Assembly: GCF_000524195.1 (NCBI RefSeq)
Contig: NW_020170382.1
Location: 1,239,107 to 1,303,106 of the forward strand
Source of the DNA: Echinococcus granulosus
Taxonomy: Eukaryota; Platyhelminthes; Cestoda; Cyclophyllidea; Taeniidae
DNA length: 64,000 nucleotides
Direction: 5' to 3'
Shown: positions 26,482 through 38,800 of the stretch, piece by piece
How the letters are laid out: each line of letters starts with the position of its first letter
Position numbering within the stretch: position 1 is the stretch's first letter
Made by a program: the position numbers and the translations under genes
Notes under the pieces: generated by a model
Database searches by the model: none
Seen by the model: only the letters and a program-made list of their open reading frames with translations
Told to the model about the DNA's origin: nothing

Positions 26482-29400
26482 TCAATAGTTGCGGACTTTC
26501 TCGAAAGGCACGATAAACCAAGCGAAGCGTTTTCCTAAAAAGGAAATGAGAAAAATCTCCCGGCTAATGACAATCCAACTTTTAATCTAAAGTGAACACA
26601 CGTATGAGAGGAAATAGTTGACGAGCCAACGTTTCAATGAGATTACTAGGAGCATGCTCTCGTCACAAATGACCCGCATTGTCTGGATCAAGTGTGACGG
26701 TAGGTGCCACTAACTTAGACCATAAAAACGATAACTTCAAGCCTAGAAGAAACAAAACATCGCAGGCACACATCTCACTCTTTTAAATCGCTTTACCAGT
26801 TCCGTACAGCTACGCTTCCCGCGAGAGTGACTTGAAAGTCACGGTTCCTCTTAAAAACACTACCCTCAACATACGTCCCATTCATGAAATTGACCCGAAA
26901 CAGCGTGAGGATATGATAAAGGTTAAAGCAAAACACCTTTGCATTACTAGCCAATGTATTGTTACAGAATGGAAAGGAAAAAGTAAGTCACATATAACCC
27001 CAACTTGCTCAACTTCACTCCCCTTCTCTTACTCGAAACTACTGTTCCCTTATCCTAGTAGCCTCAAGTATGGAGTTGATTAATGTTATTCCTTTGATGT
27101 GTCGAACAACCCGACCAAAATTTGTGTTCGCTCTTTCCAAACAAATTCCCTTGTCATATGGGTTACTCTCTTGACGCATAATGCGACGTAATAATTATTG
27201 CAAACATAGAATAACGTCCTTATCACTTATTAGAGGATAGCCCTAGCTCACTGATTCTAGCGTTTCCGCGTCCAGTGTGAGATACTGAAATGATTCAATA
27301 TTTTATTTAACTGTTTTTAACTGCCCAGACACTTTAATCGCCACAAGTTGCATTTCCACTCCGTGGCACGGCATTTGGACCATGTCACCAGCCTTCCAGC
27401 TCTCTTGTACGTCAGTAATATACGTTCTTCCGTACTATTGCGGGATACTACAACTTCAGAAAGGACTCGAGGCACTACAATACAAATTGCAATGAGCTCC
27501 CTGTAATCTCTGGAAATGGTGACTCCGAGGCTGGAGGAAAAGAATTAACAATTCCAGAAATAAAATAGCTGGGGTAATTTATGCACCAAAAGTTATATCA
27601 CCTCCTTTCAGCTCTTAAAAGTATCTTTCCTTAATTGTAATGTTACAGCTTTTGTGCCTAATAAACATGATAGCACGTTTCTAGCCCTTCTGCTCCATTA
27701 AATTAAAGCTGTAGGCGTATGAAGAAGAACTGCGTTTATCCCGTTAAAGGTTCTCCGTCATGCATCCTCAATGTTCAAAAAAAAGATGAACTGGTACAGT
27801 TAAAGTCAATGCGCCTTAGAAAAGGTTAACTCACCAATTTGAAGGATGCTTAAGCCTGTTGCAGGATCAGCCGCCTGCCAGGCCTCCTCAACTGCTGCCT
27901 TCGAGGAGGCGAAGAGTTGTCGAAGGCACCGACGGTCCGTGCAGTCCGAGCAGGACCTGCCCGCACTTTTGACGCTAGAAGAGGCAGGAAGCAACTGGTG
28001 CCCATTGAGGGTGACCCCGCGATCTTGCACCAAGACACCGATGCCGCAATCGCACCCGCTGGAGATTGCAACCTTGAGGACTTCGTGAAGGCGGTCTAGG
28101 GGCCCCGCATCTGAGGGTGCCTTGTCGTGAATAACTGGCAAGGGACCTTCCTGCGGCGCGGTGTAGTGCGCCAAACAGGCCACCAAAAAGTTGCGCTCTG
28201 TGGGGCTCAACCCCTCCGATAGTGCTAACATTGGTAGCATTTGAGTGGTGTTGATGGAGCTCGAGGCGTAGAGAACGCGAGAGGCTAATTCGCTTGCTTG
28301 GAGGCAACCCGCTGCAAGGATAAGGTGTGATCCCACTCTACCAGACATTCAATCAGGAATTTGCTCTAACTGAGTTAAGAGTAGGGTGAGAATCGAAGAA
28401 ACAGTAATATAAGCCAAGCTTCTAAAAAACCAGATAGATCAGCTTTGTAACACACAAATCATTTTATTTGCACATGTTGTTACGCCTCAAGGAGTCATAG
28501 ATACTTACTTTAGTAGTCGGAGAGAGAAACAAACCTCCAACTGACTGGTTTGGGGTAAACATTTATAATGTTGGAAATTAAGCGCATAGTATTGCTTCAA
28601 ATCTACAGATTTGAGGTTGACAATTCAGCCTCCATATTTTCAAATCGAGGCCGCACGCCACCAGACTGTCATGCAAGGATTCCTTTTGTGATAAATGAAA
28701 AGAGCAGCATCACAATCACATAGCTCACTAAAGAGTAATGACGTATAGGCCATGATCAGAGACCCCTTGGAGTTATCCTTCAAATGAGAACCTCCTCTAT
28801 CCGAGAAACACACTTTTTAAAGGATTATGATGGCCTATCTGGATAAACCAGAGTTGAAATGCATCTTTACGTTACAGAAGTAAGATCAGAGCCATGGACA
28901 CTTCCTCAACTATTAATTGCCTCTACAATGATGCCGCAAAGCGTTACCGGTTGTGAAAAACAAAACCTGTGTATTCATCTCAAAGGAGAAGAGTCTATTA
29001 CTCTTTCAACTAACGATGACCTCTGCCTAAGTCAAAAGTAAGATGGAAAGCTAAAAAAGACAAAAAATCACTTTAAAAGATAGGTCTGTTCTGCTCAGTT
29101 TAAACAAAACCAGAGTACAATGGATGATAACTGACGTTTTACAGTTAAAATGCAACGCCTCAACTGGTACTCAAATTTCGTGTATCATTACGCTCTAAAA
29201 GCAATGCGTTTGAAGAGACAAACCTGGACACTCTACGATAGTCATTAAAGTAGTAATCATTCTTACTCGAATCAAAATCAGTAATATCATCCGGGACCCA
29301 AGTACGATACGATCGCACTTTGGCCAGCCAGTTTTACTTTTCCGCCACTGGACCAAACCTTTAAGGTAGTCAACAGGTTTATGAACCGAGGGCACATAAT

Positions 29401-32400
29401 ACCGTGTTGACATCGGTCCTGGATCGTAACAGATAAGCAAACTAAAAATTGATTACGGGCACTTCTTAAACTAAGCACATTTAGATGAGTTTTTATATTA
29501 CAGCTGCAAAGACGCACCATTAGTTCTTCGACTACAAATTACCGTCGCGACAAAATGAAATGGATATTACAGCAAAAACACATTCGGTCACTTTGCTTTT
29601 CTGAAGGAGAAGGTTTAATGTTAAAACTACTATTACAGCTTTGTAGATTCCCGACTGATAATGCGGTCACTAGTTCGAAAATTACAGAAGGTGCATCCCA
29701 TGGATAAATAAAGGCTACAACCGTATTTATATGAGGAAATTTGGCGTTTGTCTAGTAAATTCCTAAGTGGAGAAAAAGTGGCGTGAGGGCGCATTGTTGG
29801 TTGACATCAAACCAATTTTTTAAAATCTCACCCAATGGAGTTCGGTGTTTACGCTAAACTTTAGTACGGCATTTGGGTAGCAGCATGGTTTCGTTGTGCA
29901 ATCCGGACGACATACCAGAAACACACCTAGTTGCAGTTTTGAAAATCCTGAAAAGTGCAGAAAATTATTGTTTTTGGGAGAAAGCAGGATTGAGCGTAAA
30001 ATAAAGAGCTGACTGAAAGAAGCTATAGGATCCGATTCCGCCTTGAAATAACCAGAACCACAAGACCAACCCTATGGTGGGGACCTGTAACGTAGCTCTT
30101 CTCATCCTATCATGGCAGGCAATTGTCTGTTTTATTAGACATTAAGAGGATACTGCCTATCATAGGACAGCCCCATGCCTTGGTTACATGGTTGGACTCG
30201 ATAGGGGGCTGCAACTGTGGCAACATGTTGGAACACATCAAAATCCGTTTAGCTCTTTTATAAGAAAACCGAAATACTACCAACGGCCCCAGTGATACTT
30301 GATTTAAGAATAACACTGCTTATTCAGCATCGGGTAGAAACCATGGCCTAAAAAAAACATATTCCTCATGAAGTAAAAGCTATAAGAAAGTACGTCGCTA
30401 TCCTAGAAACTGCACCGACACAGAATGGAGATTTAAGGGTTGCAAATGACCACAAATCCCATGAAAATATCTTAGCCATTTGATCTAGTAAACCTTTTGG
30501 ACATGTATCCTCGCCTCTGCCGTGACTCTCCAACACTTTCCCAAATCAGTTATTTAGAGCTCCGTCATTTGCAAGTGGCCCTAGATTATAGGATCTCACA
30601 AAGACATAGATTTCGACATAAACGAATACTTATTTGAAAATACTCTCCAAAACTGCCATATAGAAGGTGAACCTTCTAAATCAGATGTAGGTCAGGCAAA
30701 AAGAATCGTGGAAGAAAAATGCACAAACTACCCCGTAGTGATAGCAAGCGATGAGCTAGACAAATCACGGCGCCTTATGACATAAACTCAATAATAGCTT
30801 TAGCAGTGATTCAATTGTACATAAAGAAGTGCATAAATGGAGTGGGTAAAATAAGAAGCAGAAAGATGCACAACGAACCTCCATGGACGAGGAGCGTCAG
30901 TTCTTGGGCCAAAGCACGCTGAGCAGGCCTACGTGATGGATTATTCTAACATAAACATAAGAAATATAGGTCAAAAAATGCCCCCTTCCACCATTAATAA
31001 CTTGTAACCAAAAGTTGCCTTTTGGTCAACCAGCAGCTGTTCAATCTCCTCCACGGAAAAGAAGGAGAGACACTTGAGGAGTTCTGGAGTCATGAGTTTG
31101 TCGGGGAGGTTAAGAACCTTCTGAAAGAAGTAGAAGGGTCGAAGATACCTGGGATTCAGCCATATCACATCGTCCTGGTTGTTCGATGTAGTCTTTCCTA
31201 TCTTAGTGCCATCGGCCGCCAACAATAGGGGAACCGTCAGACCTAAAAACAAAGTAGATTTGAGTGTATAAGAAAACGTTGGGTAGTTGGGTGCAATTAG
31301 TGACGCTTTCGGATAGTTCACCGGTAAAATCACAGGAACCATCCCGATGAAAATCAGATTTCCACGGTAATGCTTTGTTTTTCCTGATAAGAGGAATGGT
31401 TTTGCAATTCGAGCGATGTAAAGTTAGGGACTAACATACTTAGAGCTGCAAAAAAACAGCAATAACTCCACACAGGATGAACAAGAGGTTAAAACTGAAG
31501 TGATGGAACATAAAAATTTCAAGAATGTTGAACGGGCACTAAATCACCACAAAGGTAGCTGTTATAAAGATGAATTTCACCGCAGATAGGATTAGTTGCA
31601 ACATCACGACTTAAATAGACACGTATATCAATAAGTCTTACCGAAAGCATTTCCAGCTAGTTTGCGTCTAATAAGAGCGATTCCTGTATCAATATTGCCA
31701 ATTTGATCATTACCACCAAGCTGAACATTAAAGCTAAAGTGCCGCAAACCTGAACGCGACAGTCGTGGTTTTGGTAAAGATGAAGAAAATCATAGGCCTG
31801 AAGCATGGGGTAAACAAACTCCTTCATATTCATCCCCGAACCGTAGGACTCACGAAGTTTAACACTAAGAATAAAAAGTCTCATTGATGATTTCAAAATA
31901 AAAAACCGAGACAGATTTATGCGAGGTAGCTTTACCTATCCTTGTGAGCCAGCTCCTGATACCTCAGGTAGGCAGCAACCTCCTGAAGGAAGTTTAGTAC
32001 CTTTTCATTTTTCATCCAATCCATGTTATTTATCACTTCAAATTTCCCAGGATCACGCAAAAGTGCAAAATTCGGTAAAAATTGTTCAGTAAAATTAGTT
32101 TGCATTAAAAGAAAGGTGTCTCGAAAATGGTCTGAATTTAAAGCACAGGCTTCCTCATTACTAGGTAACCTGGAGTCCTTTCGTCCAGTTGGATCACCAA
32201 TAAGTGAAGTAGCGCCGCCAATCTTGTATAAAATTAAGGACGAAAAAATGACTAACCAGGCTAACAACGCCTTTTCCCAAGGCTTGCAGGCGGAGTAATC
32301 CAATGAAAGGAACCAAATTCCCCAATTGCAAGCTTTCTGCGGTCGGATCGAAGCCGCAATAAACTGTGAGTTTATCAGATTTCTCCAAATCGTCTAAATA

Positions 32401-32568
32401 CCCATCGCTAACAATAAAGTAGCCTAAGTTTACCCACCTCATTTGAGGCAAAACATTTGCGTAATAACCACTAGACCTCAAGTTTGAAATAGAAGCGCAG
32501 GCATGATATTTTGCTGATGCTGCAAAAAGCATCGCAAAGTTCCTGGTATATCTTGCAAAAGTAGTCAT
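26482..32568 (-). CDS. YARS2: tyrosyl-tRNA synthetase, mitochondrial
   Basis: Class Ic synthetase that charges mitochondrial tRNA-Tyr. Exons: 32438-32568, 32258-32407 plus base 32257, 31963-32222, 31750-31879, 31642-31720, 31002-31242, 30879-30928, 27835-28311, 26482-26534. All in phase, 1,572 nt, 523 residues (human 477). The first 43 residues are rich in Ala, Ser and Arg with no acidic residue, as in a mitochondrial presequence. Motifs: VYCGFDPTAESL, IGGATSLIGDPTGR, QAYDFLHLY, LGGNDQIGNI, the KMSKS-type KIGKT (264-268), LAQELTLLVHG, then S4-like GVTLNGHQLLP and GLSILQIGKRF. The HIGH site reads QLGN (Q71, N74) instead of HxGH. A Cys-rich insert of about 28 residues interrupts the S4 region. 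The start of the fourth exon is uncertain (31,879, or about 31,866). Introns of 29, 30 and 34 bp occur. It diverges from RNPC3. Confidence 0.93.
28312..30878 (-). other. large intron 7 of YARS2
   Basis: 2,567 bp intron separating the catalytic and anticodon-binding exons from the S4-like exon. It is placed by a pyrimidine-rich TCCTTGCAG acceptor and exact length agreement with human between LVHG and the following Leu-Tyr. Open frames near 29,195-29,520 (-) and 30,485-30,630 (+) lie inside but break after 50-80 codons and match nothing I know. Confidence 0.7.
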
Positions 32569-32852
32569 CTGGAAAAACGTGGTGATGCAACTTGTAGCAC
32601 AATTATGACCTTCGCGCCTTCATGTGGTGATCTTGACGTTACTTGTGACAAGTGGTTACTTCGTTTTAGTAAGCCGAACGCAACTTTTCTTCACATAATA
32701 CATTCCGTAAGAAAAACGTCGTTTATTCATCAGAAATCACTGAACCTACTCCATTTTTATGTACTAATTATTCTGGTCCATTATCATTCAAGGTCCCTCT
32801 TGATGATTGGTTTTCATTACCTCCACTGACTCCTCACCGTAATATTACACCT
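32569..32852. promoter_or_regulatory. divergent promoter region, YARS2 / RNPC3
   Basis: The two start codons face away from each other, 284 bp apart if RNPC3 starts at 32,853, or only 36 bp apart if it starts at 32,605. In either case the genes must share a promoter region. No TATA box or known factor site could be assigned. Confidence 0.6.
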
Positions 32853-35800
32853 ATGTTGGCTAAAGAAGCCTTTGATGGATTGCGAGTATTACATTTTAAG
32901 AATTTTGCGTATGAATTACGAGCAAATGACATTGAGTATCTTCTCAAGCGTCTCGGTGCAACTAACTCCCAGATTTACCTCTCGTGCAACCCGGCGACAA
33001 ATGTGAGCTATTACTTGCTTATTGTCTGTATAGCATCGGGCTCTTGCTGAATTTAGGAGCACTGATGATTGCTGGCGACTAATAAAATCTTTACACCAAC
33101 GTGAGGTATGTGGATGTCGTCTGATCATTGAGTTTGGACGCTTTAATCATTGCGAATCCGGTGCTGCAAAGCCAAGGGATGTGGGAGAAGTGTCACTTAA
33201 AGAACCTTCCTTGCCAGAATGGGTTGACAATGTCACTTCATTGTCAGCGAAGTGGTTGCCAGGCCGTACCTTAACCGATGCCTTTTATTCTTATCCTAAG
33301 GCCACACCAACCATTCTTACTAACATCGTTCGATGCCTGGCTTCGGTGTCCGCATTTTACGTTCAAGTACGTTAGCGCTCTGTGTCTGCTGCTGATCTAT
33401 TGCAATAAAATCTTACAACTATTTAATACTAGTCTTTGAATAACTGCATGATTTTACATAACACAGTTCAATTAAAGCCCTGTTTTAAACATTACTGGTA
33501 TTATTCACATGAATTTCGGGGCCTTCGATTTTGACTAAAGACAAACATTTTAACACAAGTTACTTGTTACTAAGCGCTTTAGTTTTTTTTTTGGGGGGGG
33601 GGTTTGTTTTGCACACTTTGCTAGGCACTGTCCGAACTTATAACAGTCTTTCTGGAATGTTTACACTTTAATTTATTTTATCTAGTCTTCTCGCAACAAT
33701 GGACGTTTCATCACTACTCAGCTCTTCAAATTTTAATCGTATCCTTTATATTTTCTTTACTTGCTGCATTTATTGTTATTTGCTTCCTAATATCTCCTTC
33801 CTGATGCTTCCCTCGTTCTAGCTACTGGGACCATTTTAAAAACTGCGGATCAAAAAACAGTCTTTTTAAAATTTCATTTACCAGAGTGTTACAGGGTATT
33901 CCGCTGCTCAACCAAACCAAACTTCCACATTCTGATGAGACGCTTTCCTTAACAGACCCTCCATTTGATGAATCGATTAAATTTGCCGACACCATTTTGC
34001 AACACGAGTGAGTTTCCTGGCTGTCTCTTTGTCCTCACCGAGGAGGACCTCCTTCATCATGTCCCCCCACCGTCAACCTCCCAATCGAATGGTGTCCCAG
34101 AAGAGATGGACATCTCTAGCGGTCCCGAGAGCGAGATTAGTAGTGGTAGGAAACTCACTTCTCTTCTAACTGCTTTAGGCTCCGATGTTGACGCTGGCAT
34201 TGGTACTCAAGGAAAACTGGTCCCATCCACATTTCTGCCTCGTAGAACTCCATCGAAATTGAAGGCTGGACTGCTAAAGCGGCAGGAAAGGCGATTGGAC
34301 CTTCATGGGAAGGCGTTGAGGCCATCCTCCTGTGTGGCAGTTGGTGGTGATGATAGTTATGATGAAGGGGAGAAAACTATTCAGTCATCATCATCGTTGT
34401 CCACTCACTCTGTCGAGCCCGTGTTTGAAGAGTGTATTTTGCGCCCTACTCCGCATATAGAAATGCGACTTACCGATGCTCTCAAGGACGCAACGAACAG
34501 GGCCGTTGGAAACGAAGCAGCTGAGGGGTTTGGCGTTTTCTCAGCTTCAGAATCTGTCACTGCTGAATCTTATTCACAAAGTAAGTCTACTTATTTAAAA
34601 TAGTTTGTTTAAATATTTCAATGCACTTTTTATTACTTGCTTCAACGCAACCTAACTTTTCAGACTTACTGCATGTTCCCGTCTACTTAGAGCAGACTAT
34701 GAACATGTTTCTTCTCCGAACCTTGGTTAGTTTGAACTAGCTAATCAAGTGGCTTAATCAGTGATAGTTTATTTGGTGAGAAGATGTATTGGAATTCCCT
34801 CTCTGATGTTATGCAATCCATGATTTAATCTCGTCTTGTGTTCATACGTTTTCTTGTTGTTTGTAAGGTAATTTAGCTCTACCTTTTAGTAGAGGTATTT
34901 CATTAACCTAGAGTAATACCCAACTTTAAAGTCGCTGGTTTAATTTTTTGTCATAGATACGGTAGTCGAAATGTACCCATTGATGAATTTCAACTGTACA
35001 AAGTTATCCAATGATTCAAAATTTACAAACCAAATGCTTGTTTACGTCTTTTGAATGAAAAGATGTCGTGAGAATACAAAATTGTTTATTGCGTTAACCG
35101 CATTGTTTTCCACCTCCTTGAGATATTTGCCATTCTTTCTGATATGATATCGTACGTGGTAATTTCCCCTAAAAGGTATTGGGGAGATGTGAGCTTTACT
35201 CTGACAAGACGTTACATTTTATTTGTGGTTTCGTAGTATTAGATGTATTTCTGGATAAATTATTTGCTTTGCGTAGAATTTGTTTTTACGTTTTCTAAAA
35301 GAAATTGTTCGAAAACTGTATCTCGACACTTAGTCATAGCGCTCATGCACACTTTGGTGGGTAGGGTTTATGGTTCGGGGCTTGGAAATGTTAGTGCACC
35401 TCAACTCAATTATGACTCCTTTTTCTCATTCACCGTATCATCAGTCAACGAAAAGGCAGCATTCCCGCCCTGCCACCCTCCTCCACCATTAGGAGAAAAA
35501 GAAAAAGAGGATGCGGTCGGTAAGGAGGAGGAGGAGGATGAAGACGAGTACTTTGCCAAACCATCTCCATTGTCACCTAGAGAGCTCTATGCAGGGAAGA
35601 TGTCACATGCGGAGTTGGCGAGTAATCCCGTTTTCAGCAAGTCCAGCGGTCCTGGGGCCCCCTCTTCACGTCTTTACGTCAAGAACCTTCACAAGCGAAC
35701 GAGTGAGGAGGATCTCTGGCGTGTATTTGGCTTCTTCCGTCAAGATGTTCGTCGTAAAGAGGCTCCTAGTCAGTTTTCCATTCAACTCCTAACCGGTGGG

Positions 35801-38800
35801 CGGATGAGAGGTGAGTTTATGCTGCTAATTTGAAATTATCTTCAATGGTGTTCCAGATTTTGTCAATGGACTATTTCATTCGCGATAAGTAAATCAGATA
35901 TCCACCCTGTGGAAGGTATTACCGGAGAGACGGGTTATTCCTTTTGAGGTGGACTGAGCTTATTATGCCTAACTAGGGTTAGTTCCGAAATACATGGGGA
36001 AAGTTTTAAAGTTAACAGGTCATACGATTATTTGGCTTTTAATAAAACTAGTTGGAAAATTGCAAGGCTGGTCTTTTTAAACAGATGTTCGGTCTGCTTT
36101 GTATTATTTGCGGTTTTTCGTAAATGTTTGAGTTCCGACCTTCCGATTGAAAGCAATTTTTACTTCAAATTTACTTTTTCTATCCTCCTTTTTTCGGATT
36201 TTTTTACTCGGCTTTTCTTTGTTCTAGTAGGTTATGAATCTGTACTCTTGATGATAATTGCGGATGATTCATCACAATTGATTCTTTTCAGAAGAACACA
36301 TTTCTCCCCTTTCCACATTAGAACGTTAGACTGACCTTCAATCTCAAACTTGTAGAGGTCAACTAGCTTGAATTCCCTTAAAATACGTGTTACTAACTAA
36401 TTTATCAGTAAAAGCTCTACAATATCTTACGTTTTTAGTACTGCTCATCATCCAATGGTTTCGTCAATCATGTCACCAAAAGTGAAAACTATCTTATTCT
36501 TAAGCCTGTAAAGTGTAGTGTAGTATTTCTTCAGTTACAATTTATTGTTCGTATCAGTGTGTTTAAATATATTTCATTTCGCTTCATACCGCTAGCGAAT
36601 GCTTGACTACTTGCATAGGTGAGTTGCCCTTTAGGAAGCATGATGTTAATAGCTTCCGTTAAATTTTATCAAAATGCTAAAGCCTGAAGTTGTATACAGG
36701 CAATAATGTTGCTGTAGAGCGTTCGGGCAACATCAAGGTTTGTTCTGTAAAGTTGAATGGCTTGGTGCCATTATTTGACAAAGGAGAAGTTAATGCTGTT
36801 CGCATTTACTTGAGCTCGAATCTTAGGCTATTTCGCTTCATATTATAGCTCATCAAGACAGTACATTTTAGCATTTTTCACCGTCACCTTTTTTTATATT
36901 GTCAACTCGTGTTTCCTTACAAAAACTTTCCTCAGTAAAGTAAAAAAGTAATGTGTGATGCCATCCACCTTTGCTTTAGAATGACTAGCTGCAACACCCC
37001 ATTCAGAAACTGTTGACCTTGACACTGTGGTCTGATTGTGCATCCCATGATGAGGTGTCAATCGTGTTTTCTCACGCCTGACATCTCTTTTCTCTAGCCT
37101 TGTCAAATATATTTTTTCACTTCATTTCCCCTACACACTATAATATCCGTTGCGGCATATCTAGCCCTGTGCAGTTTTTATTGTTGCTCAAATCCTTAAA
37201 ATTTCCTGATTATTCGTTGAGGTATCAAATAATAAGTGGACTTACATGGCCATAGCTATCTACTAAGCTAGGATTTTTCGTGGCCAACTCTCTGTAACTA
37301 CCCGATGTGCCATCCAAGTATATACTTCAACAATTTGCTTAGCCTTTCAATTCTCGTTTTACCTAAAAGTCCTTGCCCCTTATTCCATTTTAGCCAAATA
37401 TTCTCACTCACGGTCAGGTTGAACTGCATTTGCCTTTTTTAAGCATTTCGGTTTGTTCGATTCCCCACTTGCTTGAAATTATTTTGCTAAGATTTCTATT
37501 CGTTATTCGTCAGCTACCAAGCTATCGTGAAATTTTTATAGTCGGAAACTAATAAGAGACTCAAACGCGACTACTTCGCCCCGCATGAATTCGTTTTTGC
37601 ATTAGTCGCTCATTTAGTATTCCCTTTGTTTAAATTCCTTCGTGTTATTGTCTGCATTAGGTTGAGCAATAAGTGCGATTTTCCCATAGTCTGAGAATTT
37701 ATAATTCAAGCCTTTTTGATCTGATCCCTTGTTGACATTTTTTAAATCAACGACCAAGGGACATAAAAGTGCCTCCTTCGGTTACTGGTCATTGACACAT
37801 TTGCGCATGTTTGCGATCATACCTTTCCTACAAAACCAATTCGTTACCTAAAATACTGGATTTTTTTATTTACCTGTTATTAATTAATTGCTCTGTTTTT
37901 GCATTGAATCAACAAGTTCACAGGACAAGCTGTTTTCGGTCGAATTTCAATACTTCATCCGTGCTAACTTTCATGTTACCTTTCCTTTTCGTTCAAAAGT
38001 CAATTATTTGCTCCATCGTTCCACAGACGAGACAAACCTTCAAAAAGTGTTGAATCATTTAGAAGTTCTTATGGATGCCCTTCTTTGAAAAAGGAGAGAG
38101 AAGCCTCAGTGCTACATGAAAAACACTTTTCAAGCTGTAATACCCCTTTAAATTAAATTTTCATTCATTCCATCCGTTTATTACATTCCTTTTTTCGTTA
38201 AAATTGCATATTTTGGGGTCAATGACTTTTTAATAGGTTTTTTAATGAATTAACTTTATTTACATTACATGTGATTTCAATCATCTGGTTTAAGAGAATT
38301 TGTGCACTAAAAAATTTAAAAACGGCCTACCCTGGTTGGTAATTTCTGAACTCCACCAAAGCCAGCTTGAGAGTAATCAACTCGCCATTTGAAAGCACCT
38401 CTTTGATAACTATACCTTATGAAATTTTGTTAAAAGTCATTTGGTCTGCATTAGCGCTGGTTTAATTACCAAAAGTTCTTATTTGCTTTATTTTCAAGCT
38501 TGTATCCAGGCCGTCTTGTTTTAGTCCTCCATAGCTTTTTCAGACAAAACGGCTTTTCTTTGAACATCAGAGCCTCTTTTGCTTCACACTTGCGGGAGGC
38601 TTATGTAACACCTATTCCCACTTTTACTTGAACTCATTCGCCATGTCGGGTTTTTAAAAGTATTAATTTATTAGCCGGCGATGTGTCTAGTTTTTTTGGT
38701 TTAAAAATCTCCAGGTGCCTTTTTTCTATTGGCATGTTCATTAATCAAGTTTTCATCTTCTCTAGGTTTCTCGTAAGGGCTCGTTTTAGCCTCTTGATTG

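Noticed and set aside
27846..28099. + strand open frames opposite the GC-rich exon
   Set aside because: Shadows of the real YARS2 exon on the - strand, which matches the synthetase C-terminus and has proper splice sites.
29195..29520. Overlapping - strand open frames with protein-like stretches (for example DPGPMSTRYYVP and NDYYFNDYRRVS)
   Set aside because: They lie inside YARS2 intron 7, need frame changes to be joined and match no family. The YARS2 C-terminus was found elsewhere (27,835-28,311 and 26,482-26,534) in phase.
19178..32568. The run of - strand genes GLYCTK and YARS2 as an operon
   Set aside because: They are 2.6 kb apart with unrelated functions. Flatworm polycistrons normally have very short spacers and spliced-leader acceptors, which I did not see.
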